Shown: piece by piece, positions 1-10,127 of the stretch
Layout: each line of letters opens with the position of its first letter
How positions within the stretch are numbered: the first letter of the stretch is position 1
Assembly (NCBI GenBank): GCA_024760545.1
Contig: CP060501.1
Coordinates: 806,001 to 870,000 of the forward strand
Reading direction: 5' to 3'
DNA length: 64,000 bases
Origin: Nitrospira sp.
Lineage (GTDB): Bacteria; Nitrospirota; Nitrospiria; Nitrospirales; Nitrospiraceae
Made by a program: the position numbers and the translations under genes
Notes under the pieces: model-generated
What the model was told of the DNA's origin: nothing
The model's input: the letters and a program-made list of their open reading frames with translations, nothing else
Database searches by the model: none

Positions 1-1098
1 GGCAACCGTGGGCAGCGGCCCTTCCCCCACCACATGTCGCATGACCTCGACGATGGAGTCGATCGGCAAACGGTCCTTACAGGCGTGGTGCGGACAGACC
101 TGGTCGAACCCGCAGGGGGCACAGTCCAAATCCGGTTGCACAACCCAGTGCCCCGTTCCATACGGGCCGGTTTCCTGAAAATCCACGTGGCCGACAGACA
201 GATCGATCACCGGAGTCTGGACGCCGACGGCCAAGTGCATCGGTCCTGTGTCGTTCGTGAGCAGCAGCCGGCACCGCGCCAGGAGGGCGGCGAGTTGCGC
301 CAGCGTCGTCTGACCCACGGCATTCTTGATCGAGCTGCGCCCACCCGCCTCTCGATACGTCCTGATGACATGAGCAACGGTTTCCCGCTCCGATGCGGCT
401 CCGACAAACAGAATGCCGCCGTTCCAGCGTGCGCTGAAACGGGCCAGCGTCTCGCCGAAATGCTGTGGGCGCCATGCCTTCATGACGTCGCTCGCTCCGG
501 CTTGTACCGCAATCCATTTGGCGTCCGGTCGTTCCGGGTTGGACAAAAAGCGCTGCGCCCAGTCTCCGCTTTCGGCCGGTGCCGTCACATGCAGCGGCGC
601 AAACGAGCCGGGCCGGCTCCCAGCCAGCGCATAGACATCGACGAGGTTGAATCGATTGATCCGGCGGATCTGGTGAATGTCGGTAAAGTAGGCCATCCAG
701 GGATTGTCGATGACCGTGCCCCCATCCCACGCGCTCCGCGCCCCACGGATATCCGGAGCGCCGACGTAGTCAGCCAGCAGCGCGCTCGGACGGTTGAACG
801 TGAGGTTGATGATGCGGTCATAGCGGCGCTCGTGCAGATCTCCGGCCCATGCCGCGACTTCTCGATACAGCGCGACGGTATCTTTGACGCAGGCGCGGCT
901 TTCGTCGATTAACGCATGGAAATCATAGGCGATGATGTCGCGCAATCCATTCAGCATGGAGGCCACCGGCGCGAATTGCCGATCCACCACCAGGTCCACT
1001 GCCACACCCGGCCATTCTTCTCGAAGGCGAGCCAACAGCGTGCCCATTTGCACGAGATCTCCCATGCGGGTGATGTTTACAATCAACACTTGCTTCAT
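1..1098 (-). CDS. Glycosyltransferase family 9 (heptosyltransferase-like), 3' end cut by window
   Basis: The frame is open from an ATG at 1098 to base 1 (366 codons, no stop), so the C-terminus lies outside. The N-terminus VLIVNITRMGDLVQ and the later TNDTGPMHLA stretch are the donor-fold hallmarks of GT9 (WaaC/WaaF/RfaF type), which move ADP-heptose or similar sugars onto lipid A-core or other glycans at the cytoplasmic face of the inner membrane. It follows the CgeB-like gene by 75 bases, last in view of a run of minus-strand glycan genes. The acceptor and sugar cannot be told from sequence; a role in flagellar glycosylation rather than LPS core is possible given the flagellar neighbourhood. 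Confidence 0.85.
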   Translation of the reverse strand, partial: MKQVLIVNITRMGDLVQMGTLLARLREEWPGVAVDLVVDRQFAPVASMLNGLRDIIAYDFHALIDESRACVKDTVALYREVAAWAGDLHERRYDRIINLTFNRPSALLADYVGAPDIRGARSAWDGGTVIDNPWMAYFTDIHQIRRINRFNLVDVYALAGSRPGSFAPLHVTAPAESGDWAQRFLSNPERPDAKWIAVQAGASDVMKAWRPQHFGETLARFSARWNGGILFVGAASERETVAHVIRTYREAGGRSSIKNAVGQTTLAQLAALLARCRLLLTNDTGPMHLAVGVQTPVIDLSVGHVDFQETGPYGTGHWVVQPDLDCAPCGFDQVCPHHACKDRLPIDSIVEVMRHVVGEGPLPTVA

Positions 1099-1173
1099 GT
1101 TCAAGCCCTAGAAAGACGAGCTTCGAACTTCCGTTTCATGATCACCGAGAAACCCGAGACGAGAAACGTTGAT

Positions 1174-2991
1174 TCAGACAAGGTCCCTCGTTTCAGCGCG
1201 ATAACAATCCAACATCAGGATCAACAGCTCTTCCCTCGCCAACTTGTGGCCTGCGCCTTTCGCCTTGATCTGGGCCGCCACTTCTTTGAGCTCCACACGT
1301 TGACCTGGCGGAAAGCTGCGAAGCAGCGCCGCAAGCTCAGGAGGCGCGTCTCCCCGCTGCGCCAATGCGCCGGCGTCACGCCCTCCACGCATGATCGTCC
1401 CGATCCGGTCAGGCTGCTGCAGACCGATCGCAGCCAACAACTCTCTCATACGATGTCCATACGTATGGTGCGCAAGCACCCGGCGGCGCGCCGCCTCGGC
1501 AATCGCGCGCCGCCCGGATGCATCAGCGAGCCACGTGCGGATGAGTGACGGGACCTCAGCCAGAGTGGTAAACCGGGCCATCTCGTGGGGAGCGAAGAGG
1601 TCGGGAAAGAGTGCCCGCTCATCAACCAGTTGAAACGCGCCGCACGCCGCCAATTCAAACGTCCGTGGATTGACAAAGTCGGCCTCCGGATCGAGCCCAT
1701 CACCCGCACAGGAATGAAGGTTCAAATTGATGGCTGTGGCATTGAAGACCTTCATACAGGTCTCGGTATCGATGCGGGCGCCGCCGCGCTGGAGAACCGG
1801 CGCGAGATCATCCGCTCCTTCCCATTCATTACCCCAAAGCTTGAACGACCAATCCTTCGACAGCCATGTGGGAAGGACCGCGCGACGATTGGCATATCCT
1901 GCGCCGACGAACGACACGTCTGCGCCATATTCACTCTGTTCGGCTGGGGTGAGCGTACGCGGCCGATGCAGCGCAGGGTCAGCCGCCATCGGCAGATAGC
2001 TGACCTGGCGCGCTCCGGCCCGCTTCAACGCCTCAAAACACCGAGCTTGCTGGATCACGAACCAATAGTCGTAGCCGCCGGCCAATTGCTGCCAATACGT
2101 CAGATGCCGATAGTTTTCAACGAACCACATCGCCGTGAGAAATTTCTTTTTACGCAGATGCTCGAGCACCGGGAGATTCAACGGCGCCTGCGCGAGCGCC
2201 AGCACAAGATCCGGCGGATCCTCGGCGAGATGCGCCATCACCCCCAGGCTCAGGCTATCTGCGAACCGGCTTTGCATCGTCAGACGATGCCGCGGCTCGC
2301 GATACGATCCGAACAGCTCATAGCTCGCCTGATGGCGGCTCTGATCCAGCCAACTGACGCGATGCCCCAGCGACTCGAGCGCCGCCACGGTGTGATGGGC
2401 AATGGGAAGCGAGCCGCCGTAGATCGGCCCGACGACGGCGACATGGAGCCGGCCACCCTGCTTGCTCGCAACCAGCTGGCGAAGTTTCGCGTCCAAGTCG
2501 CGATGCGCATCGGTGTGCAGACAGGCGGCCGACGCAAACGTCATGAAACGGAGCGGCACCGAATTCGTGACGAGTCGCTCGGCCATCACTTCCGGTGTCC
2601 CCCAAATCCAGTCAACTGTGTTGACCCACGCATCCATGGGTCTGGCCGACAGAGCGTTCTTGAGCACCGCCAGATCGGGCACGACGACCGCCAGTCTCGC
2701 TTCTCTCGGCTTCAGAGCAACCAAGGCTTCGACGTGATAGAGCAGTCCGACCCCGAGCACAACGCCGAGTTCGTCCGTCTTCCATTCGAGCAATCGGGCT
2801 TCGGCCCACACACGGGCTTCTTTGCGCGGATCATACCCGCTGTGTACCCATCGTCCATCATACGTCGCCGACGGACTTCCTTCGCGCGACGGCACGATCG
2901 TCAACAACCCGTCCGGACTATCCTGAGCCGCCTGGACAAGCGCCGGAGAGAGCCGTCGAAGGCCTTCGAGATTTTTCGCCAGATAGCTCAT
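1174..2991 (-). CDS. CgeB-family glycosyltransferase-like protein
   Basis: A 605-residue protein. The C-terminal half (VSFVGAGYANRRAVL, KLWGNEW, NPRTFELAACGAFQLVDER) matches the CgeB/DUF3880-plus-Glyco_trans_1_2 family (COG4641), GT-B-fold proteins found in spore-coat and surface-glycan loci. The N-terminal 150 residues resemble the extra domain often seen in motility-linked glycan proteins. I chose the ATG at 2991 because it overlaps the stop of the upstream GT9 gene as ATGA; an in-frame GTG at 2997 would add two residues. No signal peptide or membrane segment is apparent, so it is probably cytoplasmic. The sugar and acceptor are unknown. Confidence 0.8.
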   Translation of the reverse strand: MSYLAKNLEGLRRLSPALVQAAQDSPDGLLTIVPSREGSPSATYDGRWVHSGYDPRKEARVWAEARLLEWKTDELGVVLGVGLLYHVEALVALKPREARLAVVVPDLAVLKNALSARPMDAWVNTVDWIWGTPEVMAERLVTNSVPLRFMTFASAACLHTDAHRDLDAKLRQLVASKQGGRLHVAVVGPIYGGSLPIAHHTVAALESLGHRVSWLDQSRHQASYELFGSYREPRHRLTMQSRFADSLSLGVMAHLAEDPPDLVLALAQAPLNLPVLEHLRKKKFLTAMWFVENYRHLTYWQQLAGGYDYWFVIQQARCFEALKRAGARQVSYLPMAADPALHRPRTLTPAEQSEYGADVSFVGAGYANRRAVLPTWLSKDWSFKLWGNEWEGADDLAPVLQRGGARIDTETCMKVFNATAINLNLHSCAGDGLDPEADFVNPRTFELAACGAFQLVDERALFPDLFAPHEMARFTTLAEVPSLIRTWLADASGRRAIAEAARRRVLAHHTYGHRMRELLAAIGLQQPDRIGTIMRGGRDAGALAQRGDAPPELAALLRSFPPGQRVELKEVAAQIKAKGAGHKLAREELLILMLDCYRAETRDLV

Positions 2992-4139
2992 GCGCACGCC
3001 GGCTCCAATTCACGCCAGAGCGCCTCCCGCTCATGCGGCGGAACGGCTGGTTGCCCGACTGGGGAATAATACGCGCCCCATCTGTCGCAGTGACTCGTCC
3101 ATACGCTCCAGCCGGCCGGCGCATGGAGACCCTGCTCCAATACTGCCGCGAGGGTTTCATCGACCGGCCACGTTCCGTCCCGCGCCTCTTCGGCTTGCCA
3201 CACGAGGTGGTGGAAACCATACGGTCCCGTTTCATGCACCCGCGCCCGCGCGAAATACCAGCCGATGACCGGCCTGCCGAGCGCTGAAGCAAGATGCAGT
3301 GGGCCTGTATCGGAGCCGATAATTCGATGACAGCGCATGAGAATCACAGCCAGCTGAGCCAGCGACGTACGGCCCGTCGTATCCCAAATCCGACCCAACG
3401 CTGTTGGGGACAGAGGTGCCTGAATCTCGGCCGCTCGCTCCTGCTCTGTTCCAACAAGTACAACGCGGCCTTGTGGTGCCGCGGCGAGAAAAGAGGTAAT
3501 CCACCGGCGCCAAACCTGTGTAGGCACGACCCGCTCAGTCTCCCCTGCCCCCACAATGAGCGCGACCCACGGAGCCCCTTGCTTCCCGATGCAGTCCAGA
3601 TCGTCCGATAGTTGAACCGTCGGCGGATTCAGCATAACAATCCGTTCCGGCGGAGAGACTCCGCAGAGCCCACAAAACGCATCGGCAAGGTGCACCCGCT
3701 GGCCCCGGCGCCGCTGCGCTACATCGCGCACGTAAGCTGCCCAGGGTGTCAGCGCCTCGTCGAGCGGTCCATGTTGTAACGGCCCCTTCACTTCCCGGCC
3801 AAGCAAGGACGCAGCCACCAGTGCGCGACGGTGTTGATTGAGGACGTACGCACAGTCGTACCGCTCCGGCGCCAACGTTTTGAACGCTGCTTCGACTTCA
3901 ATCAGATGTTCCGCACGCAAGTCCTGCCGGGCAATTTCAGCACGCTGTTGCCAGGCTGCTCCATCCCACTCAAGGACGTTTTGAATCCCCGGGATCAGAC
4001 GTCCCACGCCAGCGAGATGCGACGGGCAGAGCAGATCAAGTTGTGTTTCGGGAAAACGAACGCGGAGTCCAGTGATTGCTGGAAGGGTTTGCAGGAGATC
4101 GCCCAATCGAGCCAGTTGTATGACCAGTGCGCGTGGCAT
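2988..4139 (-). CDS. Glycosyltransferase family 9 (heptosyltransferase-like)
   Basis: A 383-residue protein beginning MPRALVIQLARLGDLLQTLPAI, the typical GT9 N-terminal Rossmann motif, with GSDTGPLHLASALG near residue 290, the conserved GT9 donor-site signature. The frame extends upstream to 4382, but that extension is basic, low-complexity and overlaps nothing useful; the ATG at 4139 aligns with the family N-terminus and has AGGCG upstream. It likely transfers a heptose-type or hexose residue on a cytoplasmic lipid-linked or protein acceptor. Two GT9 proteins plus a CgeB-like protein in one cluster suggest stepwise glycan building. Specificity is not predictable. Confidence 0.85.
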   Translation of the reverse strand: MPRALVIQLARLGDLLQTLPAITGLRVRFPETQLDLLCPSHLAGVGRLIPGIQNVLEWDGAAWQQRAEIARQDLRAEHLIEVEAAFKTLAPERYDCAYVLNQHRRALVAASLLGREVKGPLQHGPLDEALTPWAAYVRDVAQRRRGQRVHLADAFCGLCGVSPPERIVMLNPPTVQLSDDLDCIGKQGAPWVALIVGAGETERVVPTQVWRRWITSFLAAAPQGRVVLVGTEQERAAEIQAPLSPTALGRIWDTTGRTSLAQLAVILMRCHRIIGSDTGPLHLASALGRPVIGWYFARARVHETGPYGFHHLVWQAEEARDGTWPVDETLAAVLEQGLHAPAGWSVWTSHCDRWGAYYSPVGQPAVPPHEREALWRELEPACA

Positions 4140-4230
4140 TCGTTCATGCTTTCGCCTGACCGACATGATCGAAGAGCTCGATCGGGTCAGAGGTTTGGGT
4201 AGACTCAAGCAAGCGGTATGCTGAGTCGCT

Positions 4231-7200
4231 TTAGAGATGCGCTGCTTCCACGGCAAACGCCGCTTCCTTTCCTGCGATCGCTTGCTCGAGTTCGGCCAAA
4301 CCATCATACGTCGGGGCAAGCGCGCGAAGCGTTTCATACTCTTGGCGTGCGCCCACGATCTGTTCCCCTCGGACCAGTACACCGGTCAGCGCAAAGCGAA
4401 CCGACAGGTCGGCCGGATTCCGCGAGAGATAATGACGCAAGCGCTCACCCACCTCTTGCCAGCGGTTTTGTGCCGTACCGGCCCGCAGCAACCAATGGAT
4501 CGCTTCGGCATCATCAGGATGCTCGGCGAGCACTTGACGGAACCGTTCCCAGGCGCCTTGTGCATAGGCCCTTCCCATCGCCGCCATCCCCATGCCCATC
4601 AAACATTTCTTACGGTCCGCTCCTTGCCGCAGAGCCGAGGCAAATGCGGCTTCAGCCTGCTGATACTGCTCCCGCTGCATGGACAGAATGCCGCTCAGCA
4701 AAAGCCCCTCCGCATGATCGGGGGCGGCGTCCAGCAACATTCTCAGATGACTCTCCGCATCCGTGAAATTCTTCTGCTCAAGCAACGTGCGGACCAATGC
4801 GGCCCGCTCGGCAGGCGCATCCACCAATGCCAAATAGCGGGAGAGGAACCTCACACGTAAGACCGGCTCTTTCATCTTCTCGGCGACCATGGCACCCCAC
4901 GACAAGACGAATCGGTCGTTCGGCCAATCGTCGACCATCCGGAGTTCCCACTTGACCGCCGCCCAATCCTTTTTCAACGCAGCCGCTTGCAGCGCCGCAA
5001 CATGCGCCCAGGCAGCTCGATCATGGACGTCGCTCATCGGCTCCAATTGTGTCGGGAATTTTACGTCTCGAGGGCCGCTGACTAATTTGAAGCCGTCGGT
5101 GTGATAGTGCAGATCTTCGTCTGCCAGCCACCAATGAGCGCCCCATCGTTCCTCAAGCAGCCGACTATTGTGCTCGTCATGACTGTTCCTGCCGGAGGTC
5201 TGGCTTTCCAGATGATACAACACACTGCGCGGCTGATAGATGATGTGATAGCCTTTCTCCCGAATCTTCAGACAGAGATCCACATCCTCGAAGCCATTGA
5301 TGAAGCTTTCGTCGAAACCCAACGCTTCCTCGAAAACATCCCGACGAATCAGCATGCAAGCCGCCGTGACTGCCAGGAATTCTCGTCGCTGATTGACGGC
5401 CGGGACGGTACTCGAAGCCGCTCGATAGATGTGATAGGCGCTTCGAAACGACCGCATAAACACGACGCCGGCATGCTGAACGGATCCGTCCGCAAACAGC
5501 AGCTTGCTGCCGACCGCGCCGACTTCCGGATGCTTTTCCACCTCGTCCACTAACGGATTGAGCCAGTGTGGTTGTGGGACGGTGTCGTTATTCAGAAACA
5601 CCAGATACTTACCGCGTGCCACCCGTGCGCCCTGGTTGCATCCCTTGGCAAATCCAAGGTTCTGCTCGTTGCTGACGATTTGCACATTGCCTTTAAGCCC
5701 TGCCAAAAACTCCTTGGTCCCATCCACGGATCCGTTGTCGACGATGATCACTTCGAACGTGACATCGGTCGCCGCAGCAGCCAATGCGGACAGGCATTGC
5801 CTGGTCAAGTCGAGTTTGTTCCAAACAGGGATGATGATGGAGCAGGTACACGACGGCGCCGGCTGCAAAAGCGCGTGATATTCCTGCAAAGCCCGATCCT
5901 GCATCTCCCGGACCCCGGGGATTGATTTCGAAACTTCACGATGCTTTTCGTAGATCATCGCGGCCGTTCTCGCAAAGTCAGGACGGCGGCTGCTGGTCAT
6001 GGACGAGCCGTCGGTCCGCCAAGTGAACTCCGCAGTCACCTTCTTGAGATGCTTAAAGGGATACCGGCGTGAAATCCTGATCCAGAGATCCCAGTCTTCG
6101 TGGGAGGTGAGCGCTTCATCGAACAGACCTGCCGCTTCAAGACAGACCCGTTCATGCATCACGCTCAAGACAGGAAAATAATTGGAGATCAGCAATCGCG
6201 CAGCGTCGAAGTCGTAGGAATAGGGGATATCTCGGCTGGTTTCGACGTACCGGTCTCCCTGCATTTTTTCATGTACCCGCCAGGCATCGGTGTACGCAAC
6301 ACACTCATCATGCGTCTCTAAGTAATTGACCAGGGTCTCCAGATGATCGGGAAAAAATCGATCGTCATCGTCCAGATAGGCGATATATTTGCCGCGCGCG
6401 AGCTTGAGTCCCGTGTTGCGGGCGGCAGCCAGTCCCCGGTTGGCCGCATGCCGGACGTAGGTGATCCGCCCACCGGTGTTCATGTCGCTCAGCTCGGATT
6501 CCGCACTGGACCCCGCGTCGTTGACCACAATGATCTCAAAATCCTGGTACGTTTGGGCCAGGACACTTGCGATGGCACACCGTAGTTGTTGGATGCGGTT
6601 ATGCGTCGGCATGATAACCGACACCATCGGGAATTCTCGATTTGGTGTCTCCGATACCTTTACTGGAGAGACACCAGAGGGAGCATTCGACCGAGAGCTC
6701 TCTCCACTGATCCGTTCGGTCTTGTGCTCGACAATCGAGGCGATCTTGCCGCCGTAGTACTGCGCATTGAAGACCATATCTGGAACAGGATCGAGCCTGC
6801 GCAACAGTTCCTGATCATCCGCTGTTTGCCTGAGAAGAATAAACCCCTCACTCGCACCGGTCTGCCCCGTTGCAAGGCGCCGCATGACTTGAAGATTATG
6901 ATCGAATGCGCGCGGCATCTTGATCGTCTCGTGGACGAACCGAAAGCACATCTCCGCCTTGTCATGGAGGCCGAACAAGGCCAGCAGGACCCCAAGATTG
7001 TTGATCGCTTCGAGGCCATCGCCACGCTCCACAAGTGCCTGACGGAATTCCTCCACCGCGAGCTGGGGACACGGAATATTGGCCGTCAGCAAAAGCAGAC
7101 CGAAATCCACATGCGCGCCATACCGGGCCGCTTGCTGGTCCGCACACTCCGACAATTCCGGATACAACTCTTGGATCTCGACTCGCGCTCGCATGGCGCT

Positions 7201-7959
7201 AAGGAGTGTGACGGTTTCCGGCCCAGTCTTGCTGGCAGGACCGGTGGAAATACCTTGTGGATGAATGCGGTATTGGACCAACTTTTCGTCCATATATTTG
7301 AAGCGGACGCGGGCGCCGGCCGCTTTGAGCCAGAATTGATAATCCGGACAGAAGCCAGTTTCGAAACCACCCAGGTCTTCGATCACCCGCCGCCGGACGA
7401 GCACCGTCGGATGCGGCACGATGTTTTTGCGAAACAGGGTGCGGAGCAAATTCCTCGACGTGAACGCCAAGGATTCTTGAAACCGAAAGTCGGTAGCGAG
7501 TATCCGTCCTTCCGCATCGATGTGAGACCCGTCCGAAAACAGGATATCGGCGGCAGGATCGTCCTTCAACGCGGCCATTTGCGCCGAGAGCTTCCTAGGC
7601 ATGAAGACATCGTCGGCCCCGATGAACGCGACATACTCTCCGGTGACATAACCCATGCAGGTGTTCAGCAACTGGTCGAAGGCCGCCCCAGACTGCGCAA
7701 TATTGCCGTGGTAAATGTATCGGATTCGCGGATCACGCGCGTACATCATGACGATGTCCCGCGTCCGATCGGTGGACCCGTCGTCGAACAGCACCAATTC
7801 CCAATCGGTGAACTCCTGGCCCAGCACCGATTGAATGGTCTGATCGAGATAGCGTTCACCGTTGAACACGGTGCAGATGACTGAAACCGTCGGCCGTTTG
7901 GTCGACAACCGTTCCGTGTCCCGATGATCCGGTTTCTGGACGGGCCGCATCATAGTCAT
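4231..7959 (-). CDS. Large multidomain protein with three GT2 domains and TPR-like repeats
   Basis: 1242 residues from the ATG at 7959, which overlaps the upstream aminotransferase stop as ATGA. Three family-2 glycosyltransferase domains are visible: roughly residues 22-240 (VSVICTVFNG, acidic motif GADD near 114), 442-660 (VSVIMPTHNR, LDDDD near 530) and 705-925 (CSIIIPVWNK, LNNDT near 791). A helical TPR-like region lies at 270-370 between the first two domains, and a longer one fills about 1000-1230. Each GT2 domain keeps its nucleotide-binding acidic motif, so all may be active. Such fusions can polymerise or sequentially extend a glycan in the cytoplasm, and the TPR parts may hold a protein acceptor. 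Product unknown. Confidence 0.85.
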   Translation of the reverse strand: MTMMRPVQKPDHRDTERLSTKRPTVSVICTVFNGERYLDQTIQSVLGQEFTDWELVLFDDGSTDRTRDIVMMYARDPRIRYIYHGNIAQSGAAFDQLLNTCMGYVTGEYVAFIGADDVFMPRKLSAQMAALKDDPAADILFSDGSHIDAEGRILATDFRFQESLAFTSRNLLRTLFRKNIVPHPTVLVRRRVIEDLGGFETGFCPDYQFWLKAAGARVRFKYMDEKLVQYRIHPQGISTGPASKTGPETVTLLSAMRARVEIQELYPELSECADQQAARYGAHVDFGLLLLTANIPCPQLAVEEFRQALVERGDGLEAINNLGVLLALFGLHDKAEMCFRFVHETIKMPRAFDHNLQVMRRLATGQTGASEGFILLRQTADDQELLRRLDPVPDMVFNAQYYGGKIASIVEHKTERISGESSRSNAPSGVSPVKVSETPNREFPMVSVIMPTHNRIQQLRCAIASVLAQTYQDFEIIVVNDAGSSAESELSDMNTGGRITYVRHAANRGLAAARNTGLKLARGKYIAYLDDDDRFFPDHLETLVNYLETHDECVAYTDAWRVHEKMQGDRYVETSRDIPYSYDFDAARLLISNYFPVLSVMHERVCLEAAGLFDEALTSHEDWDLWIRISRRYPFKHLKKVTAEFTWRTDGSSMTSSRRPDFARTAAMIYEKHREVSKSIPGVREMQDRALQEYHALLQPAPSCTCSIIIPVWNKLDLTRQCLSALAAAATDVTFEVIIVDNGSVDGTKEFLAGLKGNVQIVSNEQNLGFAKGCNQGARVARGKYLVFLNNDTVPQPHWLNPLVDEVEKHPEVGAVGSKLLFADGSVQHAGVVFMRSFRSAYHIYRAASSTVPAVNQRREFLAVTAACMLIRRDVFEEALGFDESFINGFEDVDLCLKIREKGYHIIYQPRSVLYHLESQTSGRNSHDEHNSRLLEERWGAHWWLADEDLHYHTDGFKLVSGPRDVKFPTQLEPMSDVHDRAAWAHVAALQAAALKKDWAAVKWELRMVDDWPNDRFVLSWGAMVAEKMKEPVLRVRFLSRYLALVDAPAERAALVRTLLEQKNFTDAESHLRMLLDAAPDHAEGLLLSGILSMQREQYQQAEAAFASALRQGADRKKCLMGMGMAAMGRAYAQGAWERFRQVLAEHPDDAEAIHWLLRAGTAQNRWQEVGERLRHYLSRNPADLSVRFALTGVLVRGEQIVGARQEYETLRALAPTYDGLAELEQAIAGKEAAFAVEAAHL

Positions 7960-9131
7960 CGTCCAGTCCTCACCGGCTGTGCATGGAGCATGGTGGCTTC
8001 GCGCAGACCGGTCGCCACCTGTTGTTGTTCCTCCACCGTCATACCGGGAAATATAGGAAGCAGCACCGAACGATCCCGCCTCCGTTCCGTGTACTCCAGT
8101 TCGCTTCCCTTTCGCCACGGCTGTTTCTCGTACGCCGGTTCTCGATGCGCGCACATGATCCCTCTCCTTGTCGTAATGCCGCGGTTCAAGAGTGACTCCA
8201 TAATACGTTCCTGATCACCATGTTCCGGCAGCCCGACACAATAGCTTTGCCAGTTGCTGCGAGCCCAGGCCGGTTCATGTGGTGGCACACAGTCCGTTCC
8301 TTCGGCAAGGAGATGACGATAGTGCGCGGCCAGCATGCGCCGTTGGCGAACAATCTCCGACAATTTGGCAAGTTGCACCCGCCCGATTGCCGCCTGCAGA
8401 TCCGTCATCCGGTAATTGAAGCCAAGCTCGTCATACGTTTCGAACACCACCCGGCTTGCGTCATGCCGCTGGCGATCCGTGACCGTCATGCCGTGCTGGC
8501 GCCATAGTCTGAATAACCGGTCATACTCCGGATTGGCGGTGGTCAACATGCCGCCTTCCCCTGCCGTGATCACTTTTCGGGGATGAAACGAAAAGCTGGC
8601 GATATCTCCGTGCGGCCGGCCGACACGTTCCCACCGTCCGTCCAACCAGATTTCGCTGCCGATTGCGCAAGCAGCGTCTTCAATCAACGCCAGTCGGTGG
8701 GAACGAACGATCGGGAGAATCGCGCCAAGATCGCACGGCATACCCATCTGATGCACGCAGAGCACCGCCTTCGTCCGCGGAGTGATCGCGGCAGCGATCA
8801 AAGTCGGATCGATATTGAAGCCGTCTTTTTCGATGTCGATAAAGACCGGCACGGCGCCGCAGTACCGGATGCTGTTGGCGGTGGCGATGAACGAATGGCT
8901 GACGGTGATGACCTCGTCACCCTCGCCGACCCCGACTGCGCGGAGAGCCAGATGCAACGCGGCGGTACAGTTGGAGACGGCACACGCATAGGGAGCCGAA
9001 ACGGCTGCGGCGAATTCCTGCTCGAAGGCTTCCACTTGAGGTCCTTGCGTGAGCCATCCGGAGCGAAGGACGGCCTCGATCGCCGCGTGCTCCTCCTGAG
9101 TGATAGACAATTTGGTCAAGGGAATCGGCAT
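7956..9131 (-). CDS. DegT/DnrJ/EryC1/StrS-family sugar aminotransferase
   Basis: A 391-residue PLP-dependent aminotransferase that makes amino sugars from nucleotide keto-sugars. The PLP lysine is K186 in SFHPRKVITAGEGGML, and EDAACAIG is the expected aspartate strand. The ATG at 9131 has GAGGAG nine bases upstream and gives the usual N-terminus MPIPLTKLSI; an in-frame start at 9185 would overlap the epimerase gene. It sits directly between an epimerase/dehydratase and the triple-GT2 gene. Its keto-sugar substrate is not identifiable; it is distinct from the second DegT enzyme at 12306-13445. Confidence 0.88.
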   Translation of the reverse strand: MPIPLTKLSITQEEHAAIEAVLRSGWLTQGPQVEAFEQEFAAAVSAPYACAVSNCTAALHLALRAVGVGEGDEVITVSHSFIATANSIRYCGAVPVFIDIEKDGFNIDPTLIAAAITPRTKAVLCVHQMGMPCDLGAILPIVRSHRLALIEDAACAIGSEIWLDGRWERVGRPHGDIASFSFHPRKVITAGEGGMLTTANPEYDRLFRLWRQHGMTVTDRQRHDASRVVFETYDELGFNYRMTDLQAAIGRVQLAKLSEIVRQRRMLAAHYRHLLAEGTDCVPPHEPAWARSNWQSYCVGLPEHGDQERIMESLLNRGITTRRGIMCAHREPAYEKQPWRKGSELEYTERRRDRSVLLPIFPGMTVEEQQQVATGLREATMLHAQPVRTGR

Positions 9132-9148
9132 CGTCGCGAACTCCTCGG

Positions 9149-10114
9149 TTAGGCAGCAGCCTGTGTGAGCGTACTCTGCCACCAATCGACTAAGTGACGC
9201 AGGCCGGTTTCCAAGTCTGTCTCGGCATGGAACTTGAGCAGCCGGGCCGCTTTCTCTGTGGACGCCAGTCGGCGAGGCACAGGATTGACCGCTCGTGCAG
9301 GACCATGCTCGGGCCGTAGCTGAGAACCCATCACGGCGAGGAGTTGCTTCGCCAGATCGTTCAAGCTGGTTTCGACACCGGTGGCAACGTTGAACACCTC
9401 ATCCGTCACGTCGGCTTGGGCGGCCAGGATATTGGCGCGGGCAATGTCCTCGACGTACACGAAGTCCATTGTTTGTTTCCCATCACCCAGAATCAGCGGC
9501 GACTGTCCTTGGGCGATCCGCTCCATCCATCGGATCAAGACCTCCGTATACGCGCCATACACATCCATGCGGGGTCCATAGACGTTGAAATAGCGAAGCG
9601 CGACATAGTTGAGCCCGTGCATCTCGTGAAAGCTGCGCAACAGGCCTTCATTGAAGGCTTTGGCCGCTCCATACAATGTCCGGTTATTGTAGGGATGGTG
9701 AGCTTCGGTCGTCGGAAAGTCGTCGGCCAATCCATAGATCGATGCCGACGAAGCCGCGACCACCTTCTTCACGCGGGCTTGGACGGCGGCTTCCAACACA
9801 TTGAACGTACCGTCGGCGAGCACTTCCAACGCCAACCTGGGATCCTGGGCACAGTGAGTGATGCGAATGGCCGCTTGGTGGAAGACGAGATCGATACCCT
9901 GCATCGCGGATGCGACGGTCGCACGATCCCTGATGTCTCCCTCAATGACCTTGACGCTGCCATGTTGCAGAGCCCACGAGAGGTTGTCCCGTCTGCCACG
10001 GGAGAAATTATCCAGCACGACAATCTCCCTGGCACCCAAACGAATCGCATGGTCGGCGATATGTGAACCGATCAACCCCGCCCCGCCCGTAATCAGCACT
10101 CTTCCCAAGTTCAT
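9149..10114 (-). CDS. NAD-dependent epimerase/dehydratase (extended SDR)
   Basis: A 321-residue extended short-chain dehydrogenase. The NAD-binding glycine motif GGAGLIGSH is at residues 10-18, the catalytic pair is Y148 and K152 (YGAAK), and the serine lies in ASSASIYG near 123. This is the fold of UDP-glucose 4-epimerases and NDP-sugar 4,6-dehydratases; the motif RYFNVYGPRMD favours the GalE/WbpP-like group acting on UDP-sugars. The neighbouring aminotransferase could act on a keto product of it. Start ATG at 10114 with a weak upstream TGGAAC; a 13-base gap separates it from the radical SAM gene stop. Confidence 0.85.
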   Translation of the reverse strand: MNLGRVLITGGAGLIGSHIADHAIRLGAREIVVLDNFSRGRRDNLSWALQHGSVKVIEGDIRDRATVASAMQGIDLVFHQAAIRITHCAQDPRLALEVLADGTFNVLEAAVQARVKKVVAASSASIYGLADDFPTTEAHHPYNNRTLYGAAKAFNEGLLRSFHEMHGLNYVALRYFNVYGPRMDVYGAYTEVLIRWMERIAQGQSPLILGDGKQTMDFVYVEDIARANILAAQADVTDEVFNVATGVETSLNDLAKQLLAVMGSQLRPEHGPARAVNPVPRRLASTEKAARLLKFHAETDLETGLRHLVDWWQSTLTQAAA

Positions 10115-10127
10115 GATTGTTCCAGCC

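Noticed and set aside
1585-3069. Long plus-strand frame of 494 codons opposite the CgeB-like gene
   Set aside because: It is antisense to a gene with clear family motifs, has an arginine/histidine-rich composition typical of shadow frames in GC-rich DNA, and no ribosome site.
6586-7884. Long plus-strand frame of 432 codons opposite the triple-GT2 gene
   Set aside because: Antisense to conserved GT2 motifs; composition is that of a reverse-frame shadow.
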